DNA of 64,000 nucleotides from Paraclostridium sordellii (GTDB lineage: Bacteria > Bacillota > Clostridia > Peptostreptococcales > Peptostreptococcaceae), in assembly GCF_000953675.1 (NCBI RefSeq), contig NZ_LN679998.1:3121752-3185751 (forward strand), read 5' to 3'. The notes beneath the pieces were generated by a model. That model was not told where the DNA came from. It worked only from the letters and a program-made list of their open reading frames with translations, and ran no database searches. Shown here piece after piece: positions 18,817 through 29,082 of the stretch. Every line of letters begins with the position of its first letter. The first letter of the stretch is position 1. A program made the translations under genes and the position numbers.

Positions 18817-20730
18817 ATGATTGTTTTGTCATGTAATAACTTAAATAAAAGTTTTGGAATAGATACTGTATTAGAAAATATTAGTTTTACTGTAAATGAA
18901 GGAGATAAAGTCGGAATTATCGGGGTCAACGGAACCGGTAAAACAACTTTATTCAAAGTTCTATCAGGTATATATGGTTATGATAGTGGAGATATATACC
19001 TTGGAAAGGGTGTTGAAATTGGATACCTTGAACAAAACACAAACTTTCAATCCGATAAAACCATTTATGAAGAAGTTTTAGAAGTATTTTCTGATTTAAT
19101 GGAAATGGAAAAATATATAAGAAATTTAGAAATAAAAATTTCTGAAGAAAGTTCAAACCCACAATCTAAGGAATTAGATAAACTTATGAATGAATACTCT
19201 CATAAACTTGAATTATTTTCAGAATTAAACGGATACGGGTATAAGTCGGAAGTTAAAGGTATATTAAAAGGCCTAGGTTTTTCTGATGAAGATATGCAAA
19301 CTCCAATAAATATTTTATCTGGAGGAGAAAAAACTAGAGTACTTCTTTCAAAATTATTACTTAAAAATCCTTCACTTCTGTTATTGGACGAGCCTACTAA
19401 CCACCTTGACTCAGATGCCATTGAATGGCTTGAAGTTTTCTTAAAACAATACAAAGGAACTGTAATTATTATTTCACATGATAGATATTTCTTAGACCAA
19501 GTAGTTAATAGAGTTTTTGAAATTCATAATAAAAGATTAAAAACATACAATGGAAATTATTCTAAGTTTATAGAATTATCCAAGGTTGAGAAAGAATTAG
19601 AAGTAAAAAAATATGAAGATCAACAAAAAGAAATTAAAAAGCAAGAAGAGTCTATAGAACGTTTAAAAGCTTATGGTCGGGAAAAACATTTAAAAAGAGC
19701 TCGAAGCAAGGAAAAAATGTTAGATAAAGTTGATGTATTAGACAAACCCGATGTATTTAGAAAAAAAGCTAGCATTCAATTTAATCCTGCAGTATCTAGT
19801 GGTAACGATGTTTTAGAAGTAAAGGACTTATCTATGGGTTATGGCGAAAGAATACTTTTTAAAGATATAAACTTTAATATATATAGAGGAGAAAAAGTAG
19901 CTTTAATAGGAGCTAATGGTATAGGAAAATCTACATTATTTAAAATTATAATGAACGAAATTGTTCCTTTAACAGGTAATACTAAACTAGGTACAAATGT
20001 TCATGTGGACTATTTCCATCAAGAACAAAAAACTCTTAACTTAGATAATACAATAATCGATGAGATTTGGAATGATCATCCTAATCTAAATCAAACTACT
20101 CTTAGAAATATGCTTGGTTCATTTTTATTTGAAGATGAAGAAGTATTTAAAAAAATCTCTACACTAAGTGGTGGTGAAAGAGCAAGAGTGGCAATATTGA
20201 AACTTATATTATCAAACTCTAACTTCTTATTACTAGACGAACCTACAAATCACCTTGATATAGATTCAAAAGAAGTATTAGAAGAAGCTCTTTTAAATTA
20301 TACAGGGACTTTATTTACAATATCTCATGATAGATATTTTTTAAATACTGTTGTCGATAAAATTTTAGTTTTAGACTCTGAAGGTATTACTGAATACCTA
20401 GGAAATTATAACTACTATATGGAAAAGAAAAAACAAGCTTTAGAAATGAATACTGTAGAGACTGTTGAAGAAAAAACAAAAACTCAACTAAAAGATGAAA
20501 AGAGAAAAGAAAGAGAACAGAGAGAAATAGAAAAAAAAGCTAGAGTTAGAAGGCAAAATATAGAAAAGGAAATTGAGGAAATCGAGGCTAAGATTGAAGA
20601 ACTAGATTTACTTATGTGCCAAGAAGATGTTTATTCTAATCCTGAAAAATCTAAGGAAGTTAGTCAAAATAAATCTAATCTTGAAGAAAATTTAAATAAT
20701 CTATATGAAGAATGGGAACAGCTAATGTAA
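18817..20730 (+). CDS. ABC-F family ribosome-associated ATPase
   Basis: This 637-residue protein has two ABC ATPase domains and no membrane segment. The first Walker A is GVNGTGKT (36-43) and its signature is LSGGEKTRV. The second Walker A is GANGIGKS (near 365) with signature LSGGERARV. Both have DEPTNHLD Walker B motifs. A Lys/Glu-rich linker (P-site tRNA interaction region) separates them and a coiled-coil tail (about 535-637) ends the protein. This layout is that of YdiF/Uup-like translation factors rather than a known resistance subtype, although antibiotic protection cannot be excluded. Confidence 0.92.
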   Translation: MIVLSCNNLNKSFGIDTVLENISFTVNEGDKVGIIGVNGTGKTTLFKVLSGIYGYDSGDIYLGKGVEIGYLEQNTNFQSDKTIYEEVLEVFSDLMEMEKYIRNLEIKISEESSNPQSKELDKLMNEYSHKLELFSELNGYGYKSEVKGILKGLGFSDEDMQTPINILSGGEKTRVLLSKLLLKNPSLLLLDEPTNHLDSDAIEWLEVFLKQYKGTVIIISHDRYFLDQVVNRVFEIHNKRLKTYNGNYSKFIELSKVEKELEVKKYEDQQKEIKKQEESIERLKAYGREKHLKRARSKEKMLDKVDVLDKPDVFRKKASIQFNPAVSSGNDVLEVKDLSMGYGERILFKDINFNIYRGEKVALIGANGIGKSTLFKIIMNEIVPLTGNTKLGTNVHVDYFHQEQKTLNLDNTIIDEIWNDHPNLNQTTLRNMLGSFLFEDEEVFKKISTLSGGERARVAILKLILSNSNFLLLDEPTNHLDIDSKEVLEEALLNYTGTLFTISHDRYFLNTVVDKILVLDSEGITEYLGNYNYYMEKKKQALEMNTVETVEEKTKTQLKDEKRKEREQREIEKKARVRRQNIEKEIEEIEAKIEELDLLMCQEDVYSNPEKSKEVSQNKSNLEENLNNLYEEWEQLM

Positions 20731-20839
20731 GCTGTTCCTTTTATTTAGATAATTCTGATTTTTCTATAACAAATTAGTTGCTATATGTGTATTGTTTATA
20801 TTACCATAGTATAGACATTAAAATTTAGGGGGTGCTTAT

Positions 20840-22216
20840 TTGAATAATATTTTTAATTTAAATGATGAAAATAAGAGATTTTATAAACTATTAATTTCAC
20901 TTTGTATACCTATAATAATACAAAATCTTATATCAACTTCAGTAAATGTTATAGATACAGTTATGATTAGTAGTTTAGGAGAAACTTCAGTTGCTTCTAT
21001 AGGAGTAGCTAATCAATTTTTCTTTTTATTTAATATGACTCTATCTGGTTTAACAGGTGGGGCTGGATTATTTATATCTCAATTTTATGGGAAGAACGAT
21101 ACTAATAATATAAAAAAGGTTACAGGTTTGAATGTTTTACTTGGAATAATACTTGGACTGATATTTTTTATACCTGCACTTTTCTTCCCTAAGCTTATAA
21201 TACACTTTTTCTCTTATGATACTAATGTAATAAAACTTTGTATCGACTACTTTAGCATAATAGCATTTTGTTATCCTTTAATTGCAGTTAGTACTGTTTT
21301 TAGTATGGGATCTAGAAGTGTTAGAAATCCTAAATTAGGAATGATTTGTAGTGCAATAGCTCTTATAAGTAATATAATATTAAATTACGGATTAATTTTT
21401 GGTAACTTAGGATTACCTGCATTAGGAGTTAAAGGCGCAGCCTTAGCAACTGTTATTGCTAGATTAATTGAATTTTTACTTTTAGTTAGCTATGTTTATG
21501 TGTTTAAAAAGAATTATATTTTAAGATTCAATTTAAGTAATTTAAAATCTATAGATAAATCATTTATAAATGCGTTTTTTACTAAAAGTACACCAATATT
21601 ATTAAATGATTCTGGATGGGCTATAGGAACTGTGTTATATTCTGTAGCATATTCTAAAGCAGGTACTTCTGCTATTGCTGCAAGTCAAATAGCTACAAGT
21701 ACAGGTAACTTTTTTATAATGACTGCTGTTTGCGTAGCCATAGGAGCTTCTATCATGCTAGGAAATGAACTTGGAGCAGATAATAAAGAAGTTGCTATTG
21801 ATTATGCTAAAAAGTTTTCTAAGATTGTATTTATTGTAGGTACAATATTAGGCATACTACTTATATTTAATATTCCTATGTTACTTAAAATGTTTAGCGT
21901 ATCTGATAGTCTAGCTCCTGATATTATTAAGATATTTGTTATTATGGGACTATTAATGGGACTTAAGTCTTTTAATACACTTTTAATTATAGGTGTATTA
22001 AGAAGTGGTGGAGATACTAAATACTCTTTATTCTTAGAATTAGGATGTATGTGGTTAGTTTCACTTCCTCTTACTTTTATATTCGCTATTAAAGGAGCTC
22101 CTATTTACGTACTTGTTCTTCTTACTTATTCTGAAGAAATTGTAAAATTCATATTTGGTGTTCCTCGAGCTATGTCCAAAAAATGGGTTGCTAATATAGT
22201 AAAAGAAATTAATTAA
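20840..22216 (+). CDS. MATE family efflux transporter
   Basis: This 458-residue protein has twelve predicted membrane helices in two homologous halves, typical of MATE drug/cation antiporters. The N-terminal half begins LISLCIPIIIQNLISTSVNVIDTVMIS. The start is a TTG at 20840, preceded by a GGGGG ribosome binding site 7 nt upstream; no suitable ATG is closer. It lies 109 bp downstream of the ABC-F gene. The substrate cannot be predicted from sequence. Confidence 0.9.
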   Translation: MNNIFNLNDENKRFYKLLISLCIPIIIQNLISTSVNVIDTVMISSLGETSVASIGVANQFFFLFNMTLSGLTGGAGLFISQFYGKNDTNNIKKVTGLNVLLGIILGLIFFIPALFFPKLIIHFFSYDTNVIKLCIDYFSIIAFCYPLIAVSTVFSMGSRSVRNPKLGMICSAIALISNIILNYGLIFGNLGLPALGVKGAALATVIARLIEFLLLVSYVYVFKKNYILRFNLSNLKSIDKSFINAFFTKSTPILLNDSGWAIGTVLYSVAYSKAGTSAIAASQIATSTGNFFIMTAVCVAIGASIMLGNELGADNKEVAIDYAKKFSKIVFIVGTILGILLIFNIPMLLKMFSVSDSLAPDIIKIFVIMGLLMGLKSFNTLLIIGVLRSGGDTKYSLFLELGCMWLVSLPLTFIFAIKGAPIYVLVLLTYSEEIVKFIFGVPRAMSKKWVANIVKEIN

Positions 22217-22249
22217 AAAGAGATGCCATTTAAGGCATCTCTTTTTAAT
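22212..22249. terminator. Bidirectional terminator between MATE gene and glycogen operon
   Basis: Sixteen-base arms (22212-22227 and 22234-22249) flank a 6-nt loop, with A5/T5 tracts. It overlaps both converging gene ends. Confidence 0.88.
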
Positions 22250-24011
22250 CTATTTTTATTAAATTATGGGATTTAGGCTCTAAAGTAATTAATAACTTTT
22301 TCTTTATAAATTTATTACCTTCTATCTCAATTTTCTCTTTAACATTTGATCTATTTATTAATACTAAAATTTTATCGGTTTTAATATATCTAATATACCC
22401 AAGTATGTTTTGATTTGATAATTTTAAAAATTTAGTTTCTCCACTTGATAGTAACTTATTATTTTTTCTTTCCTTAATTATTTTTTTATAAAAATTTAAT
22501 ATATCTTTATCTTCATTTTCCCAAGGATATGTTCTTCGATTATCAGGATCTGTTTCTCCTATTAATCCTGCTTCATCTCCATAGTAAACATATGGTACTC
22601 CCTCAAATGTCATTTGAATAAATACAGCTAATTTAAGAAGTTCTTTTTCTTCATTTAACTCAGTTAAAATTCTTCTTGTATCATGTGTCCCTAATAAATT
22701 CAAATTGGATTTAAATGCATCCTTAGGGTAATTTTCTTTTATTGTCATAAATCTATTATATACATCCTGTGAATTTACATTTCCTTTCAAAAAATCCACC
22801 ACTATATTTTTAAATACATACCCGGTTACACCATTTAATTGATTTCCTAAAAAGTATTTACGCCTTTCATTATAGCTAATTTTATTAGATGCATCTTCCC
22901 ATACCTCTCCTATAATAACAGACTCATTATCTATATTTAATGTCTCTTTTTTTAAAGCTTCTAAAAATTTAGAAGGAAGCTCATCTACTACATCAAGTCT
23001 CCATCCTTTAACTCCATAGTTCATCCACTTCTTTATTACACTATCTTTATCTCTTATAATATAGTCCATATAAGAATTTTCCGTTTCATTTACATTTGGT
23101 AGTGATTTAACTCCCCACCAACAATCATATTCATTTGGATGGTCTTTAAAATTATACCATGAAAAGAACTTAGAATTTTTAGATTGATAAGCACCCAAAG
23201 AATCATAATTTCCATATTTATTAAAATAAATACTATCATCTCCAGTATGACTAAATACGCCATCTAAAATAATATTTATTCCTTTTTTACTTGCCTTATA
23301 TATTAATTCTTTAAATATTTCTTCATCACCAAACATAGGATCAATAGTTTTATAATCTCCTGTATCATATTTATGATTACTTTGAGATTTAAATATAGGA
23401 CTTAAGTATATTACAGTTACACCTAGACCCTTTAGATAGTTCAGTTTACTAATAATTCCTTTTAAATTTCCACCATGAAAATCCCATCTTATAACTTCAT
23501 TTTCTTTATTTTTTATATACATAGGAGTATCTTCCCAATTTGCATATATAAAACTATTTTTTTTAGGATTATTTATTTTACCAGTTCTATTAAATCTATC
23601 AACAAATATATGATATAGTATACCTTCCTTAAACCATTTCGGACTTTCTGTTTTTCTACTAACTGTAATTTGATATTTATTTATATAATTTATGTCATAG
23701 TATTCTACACATTCTCCACAATCATAACTTTTCCCATAGTATTTTACATCTAGAGTTTCTCCTTCTATGGACTTAAAGTAATAAAAATAAATATTTTCTT
23801 TTTCAAATTTATATTTATCTATAGTAAAAATACCATTTGATTTATTTTCCATTTTTATTTCTTTTTTTATATCTTCATTAGTTTCTAGGATAAGGTATAT
23901 TTCTTTGACATCAGAAATTGCTTCTATATTTATATTTATGTCTTCTCCTATCTCTAATGCCCCAAAGGGCTTTTTATGACTTTCCATCCAAGAATCGTAT
24001 ATTATACTCAT
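22245..24011 (-). CDS. GH13 alpha-glucosidase/neopullulanase-type glycogen-degrading enzyme
   Basis: This 588-residue glycoside hydrolase has an N-terminal beta-sandwich (about 1-120) and a GH13 barrel. The catalytic triad is visible: D340 (GWRLDVVDE), E369 (IIGEVWED) and D444 (LGTHDTRR). DGVFSHTG near 250 is the first conserved GH13 region. It is the last gene of the glycogen operon, so cleavage of alpha-1,6 branches or limit dextrins left by GlgP is the likely role. Neopullulanase or cyclomaltodextrinase activity is an alternative. A GGGGG site lies 7 nt before the ATG. Confidence 0.85.
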   Translation of the reverse strand: MSIIYDSWMESHKKPFGALEIGEDININIEAISDVKEIYLILETNEDIKKEIKMENKSNGIFTIDKYKFEKENIYFYYFKSIEGETLDVKYYGKSYDCGECVEYYDINYINKYQITVSRKTESPKWFKEGILYHIFVDRFNRTGKINNPKKNSFIYANWEDTPMYIKNKENEVIRWDFHGGNLKGIISKLNYLKGLGVTVIYLSPIFKSQSNHKYDTGDYKTIDPMFGDEEIFKELIYKASKKGINIILDGVFSHTGDDSIYFNKYGNYDSLGAYQSKNSKFFSWYNFKDHPNEYDCWWGVKSLPNVNETENSYMDYIIRDKDSVIKKWMNYGVKGWRLDVVDELPSKFLEALKKETLNIDNESVIIGEVWEDASNKISYNERRKYFLGNQLNGVTGYVFKNIVVDFLKGNVNSQDVYNRFMTIKENYPKDAFKSNLNLLGTHDTRRILTELNEEKELLKLAVFIQMTFEGVPYVYYGDEAGLIGETDPDNRRTYPWENEDKDILNFYKKIIKERKNNKLLSSGETKFLKLSNQNILGYIRYIKTDKILVLINRSNVKEKIEIEGNKFIKKKLLITLEPKSHNLIKID

Positions 24012-24046
24012 TTATTTCCCCCTATTTTTATCCCTTATAAAAATAT

Positions 24047-26467
24047 TTATCTTTTGTACCATATTTCATTTGCATATTCTTTTATAGTTCTATCACTTGA
24101 AAAAATCCCTGAATTCGCAATATTTATCAATGACATCTTATTCCAATGATTTTTATCTATATACAAGTCATTAATTTTTTTCTGTGCTTCTACATAATTC
24201 TCAAAATCTCTTAATACAAAAAATTCATCATTATATGTTATTAAAGAATTATATATCTCTCTACCTTCTTCTACTATATTTGGTATAAATCCATTAACCA
24301 AATCATCTACTACCCTCTTTATATAAAAATTATTTGAATATAAATCAGCAGAAGAATATCCCCCAAATTTACTATATTCTAAAACTTGATTTGCCTTTAA
24401 ACCAAATAAAACCATATTTTTATCACCTATTTGGTCATGGATTTCTATATTTGCTCCATCTAACGTTGCTATCGTTATAGCCCCATTCATCATAAACTTC
24501 ATATTACCTGTTCCAGAAGCTTCTTTTGTAGTTGTGGATATTTGCTCACTTACATTTGTGGCAGGTATTATTTTCTCTGCCAAAGAAACTCCATAGTTTT
24601 CTAAAAAAACTACTTTCAATTTATCTTTTACTCTTGTATCATTATTTATTTTTTGAGCTAATTCATTTATTAATTTTATAACGCACTTTGCAAAATAATA
24701 TCCAGGTGCAGCTTTAGCACCAAATATAAAAGTTCTTGGCTCAATATTTAAGTTAGGATTGTCTAATAGTTCATGATACATATGAAGTATGTGAAGTGCA
24801 TTCATGAGTTGTCTTTTGTATGCGTGTAATCTTTTTATTTGCACATCAAAAATTGAGTTTTCATTTATATTTATTTCATTTTTTTGATTTATAATTTTAG
24901 ATAAATTTTTCTTATTTTCTTGTTTAATTAATTCTAATTCTTGTAAAACACTATCATCATTTTGGTATTTTTCTAAATTTTTAAGTTCTATAGTATTCCT
25001 TTGCCAACTTTCACCTATTAACTCATTTATAAGTTTAGATAATCTAGGATTAGATAATATCAACCATCTTCTATGAGCTATTCCATTAGTTTTGTTGTTA
25101 AATTTAAAAGGTTCATCTTCATAAAAATCTTTAAGAACTTCTTTTTTTAAGATCTCTGTATGAAGTTTTGCTACTCCATTTACACTGTGGCTTCCTATAA
25201 TACTTAAATTAGCCATATTTACATTATCTGCATAAATCACTGCCATTTTACTTATTTTTTCATGGTCATTTCCATATTTATTATTTAGTTTACAAATATA
25301 TCTTTTATTTATTTCTTCAATTATCATATATATTCTTGGCAATAACTCTTTAATCATCTGGATATTCCACTTTTCCATAGCCTCTGCCATTATAGTATGG
25401 TTTGTATAAGATATAACTCTTTGAGTTATATCCCAAGCTTCATCCCATCCAAGTTCTTCTTCATCCATTAATAGTCTCATTAGTTCAGGTACACATAGAG
25501 ATGGATGTGTATCATTTATATGAATTGAAATTTTCTCATATATTTTACGTATATCTCCATTATCTTTTTTATACTTTCTAAATATATCTTGTATTCCTGC
25601 ACTTACTAAGAAATATTCTTGTTTCAACCTTAAAATTTTACCTGCATCATTAGAATCATTAGGGTATAAAACTTGAGAAATTTCATCAGCATAATACCTA
25701 TACTGTAGTGCATCATGATAGCTTCCATAACTATTCTTAGATTCTTTTAATATAGGCTCAAAATCTTTTCGAGGCACATCTGATTTAAATAACCTAAGAG
25801 TATTTATATATTCATTTTTATATCCAATTATAGGGATATCATATGGTAGTGCCATAACTGGAATATAATTTTTATGAATAGCCTTTATTTTACCGTTTTT
25901 TTCGACTAAATCAACCTTCCCTCCAAATTTTACAATACTTGCTTTGTTAGGCCTTACAGTCTCCCATATATATGATTCTTCTTTTAACCAATTATCTGGG
26001 ACTTCTACTTGATGCCCATTCACAATTTTCTGCTCAAATAAACCATACTCGTATCTTATTCCATAACCATGGCCGCTCATATTTAATGATGCCATAGAAT
26101 CTAAAAAGCATGCAGCTAATCTTCCTAATCCACCATTTCCTAAAGCAGGATCTACTTCTGCATTAATTAAATCTTCTAAATTTATGTCCATTTCTTTTAA
26201 AATTAACTTTATATCTTCTAAAATACCTAAATTTAAAAGATTAGACTCTAATTGTCGTCCTAATAAAAACTCTATACAAAAATAATAAACTTCTTTTTCT
26301 TTATCTAATCTACTTTCTTTCCATATATTATCTATTTTACACTTTAATACTGTCACTAGCGTATTTAGTAGTTGCTCACTATTAGCTTCTTTTATAGTCT
26401 GTTTATATAAAAAATCCATTTGATTTCTAAATTCTAATTTGAACTCTTCTTTATTTATAAGGGTCAA
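24047..26467 (-). CDS. glgP: Glycogen/starch/alpha-glucan phosphorylase
   Basis: This roughly 806-residue PLP enzyme releases glucose 1-phosphate from glycogen. The PLP lysine is near residue 657 in EASGTGNMKFMMNGA, and the phosphorylase signature GNGGLGRLAACFLDS lies near 110. I place the start at the TTG at 26467, nine nt after AAAGGAG; the longer frame (TTG at 26476) begins directly against that site and cannot be used. It is the fifth gene of glgBCDAP-GH13, paired with synthesis genes so that storage and use are supplied together. Confidence 0.95.
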   Translation of the reverse strand: MTLINKEEFKLEFRNQMDFLYKQTIKEANSEQLLNTLVTVLKCKIDNIWKESRLDKEKEVYYFCIEFLLGRQLESNLLNLGILEDIKLILKEMDINLEDLINAEVDPALGNGGLGRLAACFLDSMASLNMSGHGYGIRYEYGLFEQKIVNGHQVEVPDNWLKEESYIWETVRPNKASIVKFGGKVDLVEKNGKIKAIHKNYIPVMALPYDIPIIGYKNEYINTLRLFKSDVPRKDFEPILKESKNSYGSYHDALQYRYYADEISQVLYPNDSNDAGKILRLKQEYFLVSAGIQDIFRKYKKDNGDIRKIYEKISIHINDTHPSLCVPELMRLLMDEEELGWDEAWDITQRVISYTNHTIMAEAMEKWNIQMIKELLPRIYMIIEEINKRYICKLNNKYGNDHEKISKMAVIYADNVNMANLSIIGSHSVNGVAKLHTEILKKEVLKDFYEDEPFKFNNKTNGIAHRRWLILSNPRLSKLINELIGESWQRNTIELKNLEKYQNDDSVLQELELIKQENKKNLSKIINQKNEININENSIFDVQIKRLHAYKRQLMNALHILHMYHELLDNPNLNIEPRTFIFGAKAAPGYYFAKCVIKLINELAQKINNDTRVKDKLKVVFLENYGVSLAEKIIPATNVSEQISTTTKEASGTGNMKFMMNGAITIATLDGANIEIHDQIGDKNMVLFGLKANQVLEYSKFGGYSSADLYSNNFYIKRVVDDLVNGFIPNIVEEGREIYNSLITYNDEFFVLRDFENYVEAQKKINDLYIDKNHWNKMSLINIANSGIFSSDRTIKEYANEIWYKR

Positions 26468-26481
26468 TATTACCAACTCCT

Positions 26482-27927
26482 TTATTCAACTATTTCTTGA
26501 TAGGCCCTTAAATATTCCTTAGCGGACTTTTTCCAACTATTATCAGTATTCATTGCACTTCTTACTATATTATTCCATGTCAATTTATCTTGTTTATAAA
26601 TATCTATTGCTGATTTAATGCAATAATACATCTCATGTGCATTGTAATTAGCAAAACTAAATCCATTTCCTTCTCCAGTATATTTGTTGTATGGGACAAC
26701 AGTGTCTTTAAGCCCTCCAGTTTCTCTAACTAAAGGTATTGACCCATACCTCATAGCTATCATTTGTCCTATTCCACAAGGCTCAAATAATGATGGCATT
26801 AAAAACATATCTGATGATGCATATATTTGTTGAGCTAAGGCTGCATCAAAAGTTAATATAGTTGCTACCTTATTTGGATACTTTCCTGAATAGTAATTTA
26901 ACATAGATTGATATTGTTCTTCTCCTGTTCCAAGTACAACTAGTTGTAAATCTTCTTCAACTAATTCAGGCATCATATATGAAAGCAAGTCTAATCCTTT
27001 TTGAGATACTAATCTAGATACAATCCCTATCATTGGTATATTTTCATTAATTTCTAATCCTAGTATTTTCTGCAATTCTAATTTATTTTTAATTTTTTTA
27101 CCTATTGATTCAATATTAAAATTACAAACTATATTTTTATCGACTTCCGGATTATTAATTTCATAATCTATTCCATTAACAATTCCTTTTAATTTATATC
27201 CATTCTCTTTTATTAGTCCATCTAGTCCTTCTCCATAATATTTTGTTTGTATCTCGTTAGCATATGTGGGGCTAACAGTACTTACTTTATCTGAATATAC
27301 TATGCCAGCCTTCATAAAATTGATTCCACCATAATATTCTATGTTACCTTCATCTAAATGAAACCTAGGAATAGATAATGTATCTTCTATATGTTTATTA
27401 GAAAATACACCTTGATATCTCAAATTATGTATAGTATACATAGTTTTTATATTTGAGTATCTATCATCATCTTGGTAGTGCTCTTTTAAAAATAAAGGTA
27501 TCATTCCTGTATGCCAATCATTTAAATTCATTATATCAGGATAGAAATCTATCCTTTTTAAAGATTCTAAAACTGCATTACTGAAAAATGTAAATCTCTC
27601 TACATCATCATCATATCCATATAAATATGCATATTCACCTTCTCTTTTAAAGTAAAACTCATTATCTATAAAATAAAACTTAACTCCATCTAATTCTAAT
27701 TCTAATAATCCACAATATTGATTTCTCCATGCTACATTTACATTAAACACTGCAACTTTTTTCATTTTATCTTTTAAATATTTAGGAATATTAACATATT
27801 TAGGCATTATAACCCTTACATCTACTCCTTCTTTTTTTAATGCCTTTGGAAGTGCATATGATACATCTCCTAAACCACCTGTTTTAGCAAACGGCCAACA
27901 TTCAGCTGTAACAAAAAGAACCTTCAA
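26482..27927 (-). CDS. glgA: Glycogen synthase (ADP-glucose type, GT5)
   Basis: This 481-residue glycosyltransferase extends alpha-1,4 glucan chains from ADP-glucose. The N-terminal KTGGLGDV motif (residues 15-22) binds ADP-glucose. The C-terminal EPCGIGQMIAMRYG and ETGGLKDTV motifs complete the GT-B fold. The start codon is TTG at 27927, with GGGGGA 6 nt upstream. It is the fourth gene of the operon, 13 bp from glgD. Confidence 0.97.
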   Translation of the reverse strand: MKVLFVTAECWPFAKTGGLGDVSYALPKALKKEGVDVRVIMPKYVNIPKYLKDKMKKVAVFNVNVAWRNQYCGLLELELDGVKFYFIDNEFYFKREGEYAYLYGYDDDVERFTFFSNAVLESLKRIDFYPDIMNLNDWHTGMIPLFLKEHYQDDDRYSNIKTMYTIHNLRYQGVFSNKHIEDTLSIPRFHLDEGNIEYYGGINFMKAGIVYSDKVSTVSPTYANEIQTKYYGEGLDGLIKENGYKLKGIVNGIDYEINNPEVDKNIVCNFNIESIGKKIKNKLELQKILGLEINENIPMIGIVSRLVSQKGLDLLSYMMPELVEEDLQLVVLGTGEEQYQSMLNYYSGKYPNKVATILTFDAALAQQIYASSDMFLMPSLFEPCGIGQMIAMRYGSIPLVRETGGLKDTVVPYNKYTGEGNGFSFANYNAHEMYYCIKSAIDIYKQDKLTWNNIVRSAMNTDNSWKKSAKEYLRAYQEIVE

Positions 27928-27940
27928 AATTTATCCCCCT

Positions 27941-29068
27941 TTATATACTAACGTTTTTTTCTACTACCAAAGGAAATTTTATATCCCCCTTTAATTCTTT
28001 TTTACTTGATATGTTTACATTTTTATCAAGAATTACATTATCTAATTTTGCATTTTCTTCTATTGTGCTATTTTGCATAATTATAGAATTTCTAATAACC
28101 GAGCCTTCTTTTATATGAACCTTTCTAAATATAATACTATCTTTCACATCCCCTTCAATGATACATCCTGTAGCTATAAATGAGTTATTTACATTTGATG
28201 TTTCTGTGTATAAAGTTGGTTGAGTATTTTTTTCTTTAGTATAAATTTTTCTATCAGAATAGAATAATTCATTTGCTATATCTATATTAAGTAAATCCTT
28301 ATTGGTTTGAAAATAAGTTCTAATAGAATTTATACATCTTAAGTACCCCTTATACTCATATCCTCCTACATTTAATATATCTACACTTTCATTTATACAA
28401 TCTTCTAAATTTGCATATCCACCTTTTGAAACTGCCCCATATATCATCTCTATAAATAATTTAGTTTTCATTATATACATTTCCATAGATATATTTCCTG
28501 TAGATTGCCTTCCAATATTAGTTCCCATACTTAAAACTTTTTTATTCCCATCAACATTTAAAATTGTTGTTCCTAAAAATTCTTCATCTATATTCGATTC
28601 ATTTTTAAATACTATAGTTATATCATTACCTGATGATTTATGATAGTTAAGAGCTTTTTTATAGTCGATATTACAAATCATATAACTTGGAGAAATTAAA
28701 ACATATTCTTGCTTACTTTTCTCAATATAGTCTATATTTGAAAATATATTTTTTAAATCACCTTTTTTTAAAGTATGATGCATCTGCTTTGTTGTATTTT
28801 CAGGACTAAATACAAATAATCCATCATTTTTTAAAGATAAGTCCCAATGACTTCCATTTCCTAAATGATCTGTCAGTGATCTATATTTTTGGTCTGAAAA
28901 TATACCTATATTTTTCATTCCTGCATTTACCATGTTAGATAATGTAAAATCTATTATTCTATACCTTCCACCAATAGGTATTGATGCCACTATCCTTGAA
29001 TCACTTAACTCTCTTAAATTATCACCTTTTTTATTTAAATTGATTATCCCCATACATTCTTTATTCAT
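27941..29068 (-). CDS. glgD: GlgD, regulatory paralogue of ADP-glucose pyrophosphorylase
   Basis: This 375-residue protein is a paralogue of GlgC, with an N-terminal nucleotidyltransferase-like domain and a C-terminal left-handed beta-helix. The catalytic GGxGxRL loop is replaced: the N-terminus reads MGIINLNKKGDNLREL, while SIPIGGRYRIIDF is kept. It is therefore probably inactive alone and modulates GlgC in a GlgC/GlgD heterotetramer, as shown for Bacillus and other Firmicutes. It starts 14 bp after glgC. Confidence 0.95.
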   Translation of the reverse strand: MNKECMGIINLNKKGDNLRELSDSRIVASIPIGGRYRIIDFTLSNMVNAGMKNIGIFSDQKYRSLTDHLGNGSHWDLSLKNDGLFVFSPENTTKQMHHTLKKGDLKNIFSNIDYIEKSKQEYVLISPSYMICNIDYKKALNYHKSSGNDITIVFKNESNIDEEFLGTTILNVDGNKKVLSMGTNIGRQSTGNISMEMYIMKTKLFIEMIYGAVSKGGYANLEDCINESVDILNVGGYEYKGYLRCINSIRTYFQTNKDLLNIDIANELFYSDRKIYTKEKNTQPTLYTETSNVNNSFIATGCIIEGDVKDSIIFRKVHIKEGSVIRNSIIMQNSTIEENAKLDNVILDKNVNISSKKELKGDIKFPLVVEKNVSI

Positions 29069-29082
29069 AAAATATAATCCCC

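Noticed and set aside
26467-26476. TTG 26476 as the glgP start
   Set aside because: It abuts the AAAGGAG site with no spacer; the TTG at 26467 has a 9-nt spacing.
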